Assembly: GCA_042091035.1 (NCBI GenBank)
Contig: JBELIG010000090.1
Span: 1-11,927 of the forward strand
Direction of reading: 5' to 3'
DNA length: 11,927 bases
From: AM-2324 sp042091035
Lineage (GTDB): Bacteria; Bacteroidota; Bacteroidia; Chitinophagales; Saprospiraceae
Positions within the stretch are counted from its first letter, which is position 1. Each line of letters starts with the position of its first letter. The notes beneath the pieces are model-generated. The model was not told the origin of the DNA, searched no databases, and saw nothing but the letters and a program-made list of their open reading frames with translations. The position numbers and the translations under genes are program-made. Shown in pieces: positions 6,888 to 11,927 of this stretch.

Positions 6888-9041
6888 ATGAGGATTTTTC
6901 CTTTCTCAAAATATGCAGGCAATAAGGGTGTTTTCCTTTATTGCCTTTTTTTTATCCTAATACCTTTTTCTTCAAAAGCGCAGAGCGACAAGAAAATTGT
7001 CAAATATGCACTACAAGCTGAAGACGAGGGGGCTTATGATCAGGCGGTTTTATACTTTCAGTCTGTCGCTTCATTAGAAAAACTATCTATTTCCCAATTG
7101 TTGGTTTATCTAGATTGCCTTGTAAAGAGGCGAGATTTGGATCAAGCAAATCAATTAACTGAGTTGATTGAAAACAAAACAAAAGGAAATCCTCCTTTAA
7201 TGTATTATTTGGTAAAGGGAGATCTTGATCATCAGAATACTGATTTTGATGCTGCAATTACACATTACAAGAAATTTATTAGGCTAGCAGATACTGATGA
7301 TCCTTTAAGAGATAGTGCAAAAGATCGCTTGTTAACTTGTTCCTACGCCCGCAGGAATAATAGCTGGAAAGACGGTGTTGGTATCCTGCCATTTGCAAAA
7401 GGTATAAATAGCTCTGGGGATGAAGTGAAACCGATTTTTTCGAAGAACCTAAATGGAGTTTTTTATTTTGGAGCTGCAAACAGTAAAAGTATTGGTGGGC
7501 GACGAGATGCTTTAGGTAAGGTCGATGAACAGTTCGGTCAGTTTAAGGTCGATATGATAAAGGCGCAAAGAAATGGCGAAGCTACATTTAGTGTAAGTCC
7601 CCTTTCCTACCTATTAAATAGCCCATCGAATGATATATTAGCTGGATTTTCAGAGGATGGTCAGGTGTTGTATTTTGGAAAGGGTAATTCTTTGGATATG
7701 CTTATTATCCATGCAGACACCTTTGAGCAAGACATAAGTAAAAGGAAGTTGAAGTCAGATCCTTATTCTGGTTTAAGTAGTATCTTTTCTAGACTTGGTT
7801 TGCCATATTTTTATAGCGATAAGGTCGTTTTATTTGCCTCTGATGAGCTGCCAGGTTATGGAGGCTACGATCTTTTTGTTACTTATCTGATTGGGGAGAG
7901 TTGGTCTAAACCGGAGAACTTAGGCCCCTCGATCAATACAGTTTATAATGAGGTCTCACCATTTTTAGCTAAAAATGGGCGTGCACTATATTTCAGTACT
8001 GATAATCCAAATATTTCATTTGGAGGCTATGATATTGTTCATTCTGTCTTTAAAGTTCATAGTTTCTCTTGGTCAGAGGTAAAAAACATGGGTAAGCCTG
8101 TGAATTCCTGTGGAAATGACCTTGATTTTTGTTTTTCCAATAATGGGGTATCCGCTTTGTTTTCTTCTGATCGAGCAGGAGGGGCAGGTGGGTATGATTT
8201 ATATAATGTTCTTTTTCAAGAGCAAGTGGAAGAACAGTTGACCCAGTTAAGTGCTTTTGTTTTTGGTAAAAACTTTGAATCTATTGATTCGGATGGCCCA
8301 GAGGCAACAGAGTCTATTTCGATGCGACCAGTATATTATGGGGGAGGTTCTGATCTGCTTTCTAACTCCAACAAAGACTATTTGGTTAGAATTGCAAGGC
8401 GTTTGAGTCGAGATCGTCAGCTTCGACTTATCTTGAACGTTCATTCTAATGACATCAAACAGAATCAAACTAATGCTTATTTATCTTATCAGAGAGGCTT
8501 GAAAATTAGAACGTACCTAGAAGATTTTGGAGTGTATAAAGAGCAAATCTCGATTAGGAGCTTTAGTAATTATTTCCCTTTAGCTATTGCGCGGGATGGT
8601 GAGAAAGAATCTTATTATGGACAGCGGGCAAACAATAGAGTCGATCTTAGTTTATGGTCTATGGATGATGAATTTATTGAAGAACCTTATGCCTGGCCAA
8701 AACTTGATTCGATTTCTAGAGATTCGGCCTTCGATGACCTTTCAGAATTTTTGAATGGTATATCCTATTCTGTTGAAGTTTTTCAATCTAATGTAAACCA
8801 ACAAGACCCTATTCTTTTTAGGTACAATCCATTGATTGTTAATTCAGTGTCAGATGGAAATCAATTGAGTTTTCAACTTGGGATGTTTAAAAGTATAGGC
8901 CAAGCGAAAACATTATTAAATAGTTTAGAGCTGTTGGGTTATACAGATGCTCGTATTACTGTGTTTTTGAATGGTTACGAACTTGTAGGGGAAGAGCTAG
9001 AGGTGTTCCGAGATCGGTTCCCTGGTATATCTTGGCCTTAA
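6888..9041 (+). CDS. exported TPR / PD40-propeller / OmpA-like / SPOR-like envelope protein
   Basis: A 717-residue secreted or outer-membrane-associated protein of unknown precise role. A signal peptide (1-31) ends ...SSKA before Gln32; no lipobox cysteine is seen. A TPR-like helical region spans about 34-158. PD40 beta-propeller motifs lie at about 175-440, with repeats such as GYGGYDLF (323-330), ENLGPSIN (343-350), LYFSTDN (367-373), FGGYDI (378-383) and SSDRAGGAGGYDLY (426-439). An OmpA-like domain (about 480-592) keeps Arg536 in LSYQRG and the NNRVDL end, but has Asn521 where the peptidoglycan-binding Asp is expected, followed by Asp522. The tail (about 624-697, YSVEVF... then FQLGMFKSIGQA...LLGYTDA) resembles the SPOR-like repeat of Bacteroidota envelope proteins. 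The layout recalls PorE of the type IX secretion system, but without its carboxypeptidase-regulatory-like domain or lipid anchor. It starts 27 bases after the E2 stop. Confidence 0.85.
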   Translation: MRIFPFSKYAGNKGVFLYCLFFILIPFSSKAQSDKKIVKYALQAEDEGAYDQAVLYFQSVASLEKLSISQLLVYLDCLVKRRDLDQANQLTELIENKTKGNPPLMYYLVKGDLDHQNTDFDAAITHYKKFIRLADTDDPLRDSAKDRLLTCSYARRNNSWKDGVGILPFAKGINSSGDEVKPIFSKNLNGVFYFGAANSKSIGGRRDALGKVDEQFGQFKVDMIKAQRNGEATFSVSPLSYLLNSPSNDILAGFSEDGQVLYFGKGNSLDMLIIHADTFEQDISKRKLKSDPYSGLSSIFSRLGLPYFYSDKVVLFASDELPGYGGYDLFVTYLIGESWSKPENLGPSINTVYNEVSPFLAKNGRALYFSTDNPNISFGGYDIVHSVFKVHSFSWSEVKNMGKPVNSCGNDLDFCFSNNGVSALFSSDRAGGAGGYDLYNVLFQEQVEEQLTQLSAFVFGKNFESIDSDGPEATESISMRPVYYGGGSDLLSNSNKDYLVRIARRLSRDRQLRLILNVHSNDIKQNQTNAYLSYQRGLKIRTYLEDFGVYKEQISIRSFSNYFPLAIARDGEKESYYGQRANNRVDLSLWSMDDEFIEEPYAWPKLDSISRDSAFDDLSEFLNGISYSVEVFQSNVNQQDPILFRYNPLIVNSVSDGNQLSFQLGMFKSIGQAKTLLNSLELLGYTDARITVFLNGYELVGEELEVFRDRFPGISWP

Positions 9042-9149
9042 TTTGTCGATTTAATAGCTGTATTCTTCGAATAATTAATAAAAATCAATTCTTCAGATAT
9101 CTATTCTAGGTTGAAATCGTTATAATACTATTCGTTTAACCGAGACAAA

Positions 9150-10280
9150 ATGAGTAAAAAGATGAATAATAATATTTTATTATGGGCTGGGCTTGTCTTA
9201 TTTGGAGCAGGGTTGTATGGTGCTTTTGGCGGGGAGGATATAGAAATTGACCAAGTTCAAGATGTAGCTGTAGCGAAGGGAGAAAACACAACTGAGTCAG
9301 AATCCTGGGAAGCAAATCTTGATGCTTCAGAAAAGGCATTGATTGATCTGTTTGAGCAGACAGCACCTTCTGTGGTTTATATTAATACTTCAGCATATCG
9401 CAGAGACTATTTCTCTAGAAATATAATGGAAATCCCTAAAGGAAGTGGGTCGGGTTTTGTGTGGGATGATGAAGGGCATATCGTGACAAACTGGCATGTT
9501 ATCCAAGGTGCAAAGAAGATTGAAGTTACCTTTGTAGGCGGAGATACTTATGAAGCTAAGCTTATTGGTGAGGCTCAGACTAAAGATCTTGCACTGCTTA
9601 GAATAGAAGATGAGATTAAAGATATCAAACCTTTAGACCTAGGGAATTCATCAAAATTAAGAGTAGGTCAATCGACTATAGCAATAGGGAATCCATTTGG
9701 GCTCGATCATACGCTTACTACAGGTGTTGTTTCGGCCTTAGGTCGCGAAATAGAATCACCGGGAGGGATTAAAATTAGGGATGTTATACAAACCGATGCA
9801 GCTATCAATCCGGGGAATTCTGGTGGTCCTTTATTGGATTCTTCGGGAAGATTGATTGGCGTAAATACTGCTATTATAAGTCCCTCAGGAGGATATTCAG
9901 GTATTGGCTTTAGTATACCTGTTGATGCCTTGAAATGGGTTATCCCTGAATTAGTCAAATATGGAAAGATTCAACGACCTACTTTAGGCATTACGATTCT
10001 TCAGGCGCAGTACAAACCCGATAGCTCTGATGGTGTGATTGTCGCAAAAGTTATAGAAGGTGGTGCAGCAGACCTTGCAGGTGTACTTCCGTCTAGGATG
10101 GTTCGGAATGCCATAGCTTGGGGAGATCGTATTACAGGAATAGGAGATTTTGATGTTAAAGACCATAGTGATTTAGTTTTGGCATTAGAAAATTTTCAAG
10201 TTGGGGATAGAGTGAAACTGATCGTAGTTAGAGAGCAAAAAGAGATTGAGTTGAATCTTGAATTAGGGCCTTCTAAATAG
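9150..10280 (+). CDS. membrane-anchored HtrA/Deg-family serine protease with one PDZ domain
   Basis: A periplasmic-facing trypsin-like (S1C) protease of 376 residues for envelope protein quality control. An uncleaved signal anchor spans about 8-27, followed by an acidic linker. The protease domain (about 60-270) has the full triad: His116 in TNWHVI, Asp146 in KDLALLRI, and Ser224 in NPGNSGGPLL. One PDZ domain follows (about 276-370). Its stretch between AGV and GDRI (GVLPSRMVRNAIAWGDRI, 311-328) is longer than in DegP and recalls the insert of plant Deg1-like proteases. One PDZ and a membrane anchor make it DegS-like in layout (DegS is about 355 residues), but a sigma-E role cannot be assumed in this phylum. 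A second in-frame ATG at 9162 is possible. The 108-base upstream gap shows no good TTTG / TAnnTTTG pair. The next gene begins 5 bases after its stop. Confidence 0.94.
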   Translation: MSKKMNNNILLWAGLVLFGAGLYGAFGGEDIEIDQVQDVAVAKGENTTESESWEANLDASEKALIDLFEQTAPSVVYINTSAYRRDYFSRNIMEIPKGSGSGFVWDDEGHIVTNWHVIQGAKKIEVTFVGGDTYEAKLIGEAQTKDLALLRIEDEIKDIKPLDLGNSSKLRVGQSTIAIGNPFGLDHTLTTGVVSALGREIESPGGIKIRDVIQTDAAINPGNSGGPLLDSSGRLIGVNTAIISPSGGYSGIGFSIPVDALKWVIPELVKYGKIQRPTLGITILQAQYKPDSSDGVIVAKVIEGGAADLAGVLPSRMVRNAIAWGDRITGIGDFDVKDHSDLVLALENFQVGDRVKLIVVREQKEIELNLELGPSK

Positions 10281-10285
10281 ATTGA

Positions 10286-10810
10286 ATGGATTTGAAGAGA
10301 GTTTTCTTAAAAGCTTGCAAAAAGGAAGATGCAATCAGGGTTTCGGACTATGTAGTTCGAAACCCTGATAGTTTGTCCGTATTGGTGCGATTGATGCTAG
10401 ATAATGATAAAGCTTACAGCCATAGAGCAGGTTGGACACTCAATACGCTTATGGCTAGAAATCCGATAGATTTATCTATTTATACAGAGCAGCTGCTCGC
10501 TCTTTTTATTTCTGACAATGTACTTAATTCAAGTACTCGAAATCTTCTTCATATATTTCGTTCCATTGACCTTAGTGAAGCCCAGGAGGGGTATGTATTA
10601 GAACAGTGCTTTAAGTTACTAGAATCTCAAAAAACAGAGATTGCTATTCGCTGTTTGTCCGTAGAGGCAATTTTTAAAATTGCTTTGAAAGAACCTGAAT
10701 TGCTTGGTGAATTAAGAGGGTTGATGTTGTTTCATCTAGAGCATTCAAAAGCTGCTTTTAGAGCAACCTGTAGAAAATATCTTAATCTTATAGATAAGCG
10801 CTTGAAGTGA
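10286..10810 (+). CDS. HEAT-like helical-repeat protein of unknown function
   Basis: A 174-residue, probably cytoplasmic protein without signal peptide or membrane segment. Nearly all of it can be read as paired amphipathic helices (about 2-13/17-24, 29-38/44-56, 63-73/80-91, 96-112/116-132, 136-149/152-171), with the repeat-like core HRAGWTLNTLMARNP (46-60). It resembles a small Bacteroidota family that I recall being listed as HEAT-repeat proteins, sometimes mislabelled adenylosuccinate lyase; it has no lyase motifs. Such proteins usually serve as binding scaffolds, and no partner can be named. It starts 5 bases after the protease gene, so the two are probably co-transcribed and translationally coupled. 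A 36-base inverted repeat coincides with codons 17-28. A weaker 5-base stem followed by T's lies at 10486-10507. Confidence 0.82.
   Translation: MDLKRVFLKACKKEDAIRVSDYVVRNPDSLSVLVRLMLDNDKAYSHRAGWTLNTLMARNPIDLSIYTEQLLALFISDNVLNSSTRNLLHIFRSIDLSEAQEGYVLEQCFKLLESQKTEIAIRCLSVEAIFKIALKEPELLGELRGLMLFHLEHSKAAFRATCRKYLNLIDKRLK
10334..10369. repeat. 36-base near-perfect inverted repeat inside the HEAT-like gene
   Basis: The left arm 10334-10350 (ATCAGGGTTTCGGACTA) pairs with the right arm 10353-10369 (TAGTTCGAAACCCTGAT) around a 2-base centre. Sixteen pairs are Watson-Crick and one (10346/10357) is G-U in the plus-strand RNA; the outer twelve are uninterrupted. Opening the innermost pair leaves a 4-base loop. 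It begins 54 bases after the protease stop codon and exactly fills codons 17-28 of the next gene. No T-run follows it, so it is not a standard intrinsic terminator. Confidence 0.9.
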
Positions 10811-10973
10811 TTTTCTTGATTTTATTTTATGCTTTTATAATTAGTAACTTTTTAGTGTTAAATTGAAATACTGTGTTGAAAGAGCTATCATAGGTACGGC
10901 CTTTTTTTAGCAGTTCAAACCCATCTATTAATAATTCATTTGTACTCCAGTCTTAAAGGATAACTCATTACTA

Positions 10974-10994
10974 ATAATTAAACTAACTAATTAT
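10974..10994 (+). repeat. A/T-only inverted repeat reaching a start codon
   Basis: ATAATTA (10974-10980) and TAATTAT (10988-10994) are separated by 7 bases, and the right arm includes the first two bases of the ATG at 10993. As RNA it is a weak A-U hairpin and may not fold. Such sequence is easily found by chance in A/T-rich spacers. Confidence 0.25.
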
Positions 10995-11475
10995 GAAATT
11001 CTTTAAGCTTAGCTTTTTGATTACGGCTACTATTTTTTCAATGTCTATTGCTTCAATTGGACAAACACAGGAGCAAAATGATGTTGAAGAGATCAAGGCG
11101 CTTATTCTAAGCGAACAAGCAGCAGCAAATCAGGGTGTATATGATAATAATTATTCTGCAAATGGCGCTGTAGAGTTTTGGTCTAGTGGAGGTCTTATGG
11201 TTGAGATTGCACCAGATGGACGTGATTTTGGTGGAGGAACTCAAAACCTTAGTAGAAAGCATATTACTGTAGTTAGTCTAGTTCCTGGACAGGCTGCTGT
11301 TGCTTACTACTATTCAGAAGGAAGTATAAAGCCTAATAATTCTGAAGCTGTTAATGTATACAGGACAAGGGTGTCCCAGACTTTTGTAAAGGAAAATGGT
11401 TCATGGAAAATACGTAGTTCTCATTGGTCTCCTATGCAAGGAGGCTCAGGTACCACTCAGGTTGCCTTAGATTAA
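10993..11475 (+). CDS. exported small NTF2-like (SnoaL/DUF4440-type) protein
   Basis: A 160-residue protein with a signal peptide (about 1-23, MKFFKLSFLITATIFS then SIGQ) and no lipobox, so it is probably periplasmic or secreted. The mature part reads as an NTF2-like cone fold: an initial helix (about 28-46, EQNDVEEIKALILSEQAA), a central strand region (about 88-107) and the typical last strands SQTFVKENGSWKIRSSHWSP (128-147) with His144, as in DUF4440/SnoaL-like domains. Family members include enzymes and non-catalytic binders, and no substrate can be inferred. It stands alone: 182 bases separate it from the HEAT-like gene. A weak promoter candidate (TTCATTTG at 10935-10942, no clear -33) lies upstream and a strong hairpin terminator follows its stop by 24 bases. 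Confidence 0.8.
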   Translation: MKFFKLSFLITATIFSMSIASIGQTQEQNDVEEIKALILSEQAAANQGVYDNNYSANGAVEFWSSGGLMVEIAPDGRDFGGGTQNLSRKHITVVSLVPGQAAVAYYYSEGSIKPNNSEAVNVYRTRVSQTFVKENGSWKIRSSHWSPMQGGSGTTQVALD

Positions 11476-11493
11476 TCATAAGAATATTGAAAT

Positions 11494-11521
11494 AAAAAAG
11501 CCTCGCAAATTTGCGAGGCTT
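11494..11521. terminator. strong intrinsic terminator shared by tRNA-Gln and the NTF2-like gene
   Basis: GCCTCGC (11500-11506), loop AAATTT and GCGAGGC (11513-11519) form a 7-pair, mostly G/C stem extended by A-T pairs on both sides. On the minus strand it is followed by six uninterrupted T's, a textbook terminator for the tRNA, whose 3' end is about 10 bases away. On the plus strand the following tract is broken by C's (TTCTTTCTT), so it should work less well for the exported-protein gene. Confidence 0.9.
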
Positions 11522-11529
11522 CTTTCTTG

Positions 11530-11601
11530 TAGACCTACTAGGACTCGAACCTAGAATGACAGTACCAAAAACTGTAGTGTTGCCAATTACACCATAGGTC
11601 T
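11530..11601 (-). tRNA. tRNA-Gln (anticodon UUG)
   Basis: Read on the minus strand it folds as a complete cloverleaf. The acceptor AGACCTA/TAGGTCT has 7 pairs, U8 is followed by G9, and the D stem GTGT/ACAC encloses a loop with A14, G18-G19 and A21. The anticodon stem is ACAGT/ACTGT with loop TTTTGGT, placing TTG at 34-36 (complement of 11566-11568). The T arm is CTAGG-TTCGAGT-CCTAG. CCA is not encoded, since CA follows the discriminator A, so the end must be added by the CCA enzyme. The weak A1-U72 pair fits the easily opened end expected of tRNA-Gln. It decodes CAA and, by wobble, CAG. A -7 element lies 24 bases upstream and a terminator just downstream, so it appears to be a single-gene unit. 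Confidence 0.96.
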
Positions 11602-11624
11602 AACCTTTGTGCTGTAAAGCGATG

Positions 11625-11632
11625 CAAATTTA
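11625..11632 (-). promoter_or_regulatory. -7 element of the tRNA-Gln promoter
   Basis: Read on the minus strand this is TAAATTTG, an exact match to TAnnTTTG, ending 23 bases before the first tRNA base at 11601. The start would fall about 15-17 bases before the mature tRNA, a usual 5' leader. No TTTG stands at the -33 position; the A/T tracts further upstream may make up for it. Confidence 0.6.
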
Positions 11633-11633
11633 T

Positions 11634-11686
11634 AAAAAAAAATCTTTGGTGGAAATGTTTATTGGGTTTTTTTTTATTTTTTTTTT
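11634..11686. repeat. long A and T tracts upstream of the tRNA promoter
   Basis: On the plus strand there are nine A's (11634-11642), nine T's (11667-11675) and ten T's (11677-11686), the last two split by a single A. On the minus strand the long tracts read as A9-10 blocks upstream of the tRNA -7 element, where UP-like or intrinsically bent DNA would be expected to help transcription. The effect is inferred from position and composition only. Confidence 0.5.
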
Positions 11687-11689
11687 CGG

Positions 11690-11729
11690 AGACGAGCAAT
11701 TACAATGTTCAGACGACATTTTTGCGTCT
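11690..11729. repeat. AGACGA direct repeats with inverted copy
   Basis: AGACGA occurs at 11690-11695 and 11711-11716, with starts 21 bases apart (about two helix turns). A partial inverted copy, TGCGTCT, lies at 11723-11729. They lie 39 or more bases upstream of the -33 side of the plus-strand promoter at 11767-11799, a place where an activator could bind. Six-base repeats can arise by chance. Confidence 0.3.
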
Positions 11730-11766
11730 TTTAAGATTTTATTAACGCTTTACAGACCCTCTATAG

Positions 11767-11799
11767 TTGTTATTTTTATATAAAAATTAATTAAATTTG
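11767..11799 (+). promoter_or_regulatory. Bacteroidota-type promoter for a gene beyond the window
   Basis: TAAATTTG at 11792-11799 is an exact -7 match; TTG at 11767-11769 could be the -33 element with a 22-base spacer, slightly long. Transcription would start near 11806. The ATG at 11804 opens only a 10-codon frame (MSLPENYTKQ) ending at 11836, which would overlap the start site and is probably not translated. At least 120 bases of leader would precede the real gene. Confidence 0.55.
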
Positions 11800-11927
11800 T
11801 AGCATGAGCTTACCCGAGAATTACACAAAACAATAGTTAATCAAACCGATTAGATTTTAAGGATAATTACTGCACACTTTTTTCTGACTAATGTTTATTA
11901 CCTATTTATCCCAATTACATTAACTCT

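Larger units (their letters stand above)
11602..11927. other. 326-base intergenic region upstream of tRNA-Gln
   Basis: No credible protein gene was found on either strand. The region holds the tRNA promoter element (11625-11632), long homopolymer A/T tracts (11634-11686), a pair of AGACGA repeats with an inverted copy (11690-11729), and a plus-strand promoter (11767-11799) followed by about 128 bases without a usable start, so the gene it serves must begin beyond the window. The inverted pair AGACG (11711-11715) and CGTCT (11725-11729) is followed by TTTT, but no plus-strand gene precedes it. TAATC/GATTA at 11838-11852 could form a weak leader hairpin. Confidence 0.7.

Noticed and set aside
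6664..6909. 81-codon minus-strand frame across the E2/envelope gene junction
   Set aside because: Overlaps the conserved E2 C-terminus including the DHRVVDG motif; no independent support.
9121..9126. TATAAT upstream of the HtrA-type gene as a sigma-70 -10 box
   Set aside because: No matching -35 is present, and the main sigma factor of this phylum uses TAnnTTTG instead; A/T-rich spacers produce TATAAT easily.
10486..10507. AGAGC/GCTCT stem followed by TTTTATTT inside the HEAT-like gene
   Set aside because: The shape resembles a terminator, but the stem has only 5 pairs with an 8-base loop and it lies in mid-gene; likely chance, although GAGCAGCTGCTC is a 12-base palindrome.
10935..10942. 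TTCATTTG as promoter -7 element for the NTF2-like gene
   Set aside because: It matches seven of eight consensus positions but lacks the important A at the second position, and no TTTG is found 19-21 bases upstream.
11890..11923. Short plus-strand frame beginning ATGTTTATT near the window end
   Set aside because: It runs only about ten codons before a TAA, so it is not the start of the next gene.
1..11927. CRISPR arrays, insertion sequences, phage or toxin-antitoxin genes
   Set aside because: No repeat-spacer pattern, transposase-like protein, terminal inverted repeats or small toxin/antitoxin pair could be found on either strand.

Overview
The window (about 38-40% G+C by eye) looks like a chromosomal core segment of a Bacteroidota bacterium, probably of the Cytophagales/Flammeovirga-like type. 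The signs are an RprY-type response regulator, the rsfS-ftsH pair divergent from birA, a PD40-propeller/OmpA-like envelope protein with the C-terminal repeat domain seen in that phylum, promoters matching the phylum's TTTG / TAnnTTTG consensus, and almost no Shine-Dalgarno sequences before genes. The exact genus cannot be read from the sequence. I see no transposase, integrase, phage gene or CRISPR array.

Layout. Positions 1-759 hold a response regulator, perhaps preceded by the last codons of another gene. It converges on ftsH (791-2767, minus strand) across a short bidirectional terminator. rsfS (2858-3241, minus) lies upstream of ftsH in the same direction, and a 178-base divergent spacer separates it from birA (3420-4184, plus, TTG start). 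cinA follows birA after 6 bases. A well-matched promoter at 5455-5486 drives a 2-oxo acid dehydrogenase E2 gene (5532-6860). Only 27 bases later starts a secreted TPR/PD40/OmpA-like/SPOR-like envelope protein (6888-9041). Next come a membrane-anchored HtrA-type protease (9150-10280), a HEAT-like helical-repeat protein 5 bases after it (10286-10810), and a small exported NTF2-fold protein (10993-11475). A strong hairpin terminator is shared with a minus-strand tRNA-Gln(UUG) gene (11530-11601). The last 326 bases hold the tRNA promoter, long A/T tracts and a plus-strand promoter pointing out of the window.

How the genes relate. Protein quality control is the commonest theme: FtsH at the inner membrane and the HtrA-like protease in the envelope. 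RsfS links to ribosome silencing. BirA biotinylates carboxylases, the E2 carries a lipoyl cofactor, and CinA belongs to pyridine nucleotide salvage. The PD40/OmpA-like protein resembles the PorE class of peptidoglycan-linked outer-membrane proteins but differs from it in several ways.

I found no complete new multi-gene system. The most unusual signals are: a 36-base nearly perfect inverted repeat occupying exactly codons 17-28 of the HEAT-like gene; a 12-base perfect anti-16S match inside the response-regulator gene followed by an ATG; the unusual domain set and substituted OmpA-like site of the 717-residue envelope protein; and the A/T-tract and repeat-rich region upstream of the tRNA.
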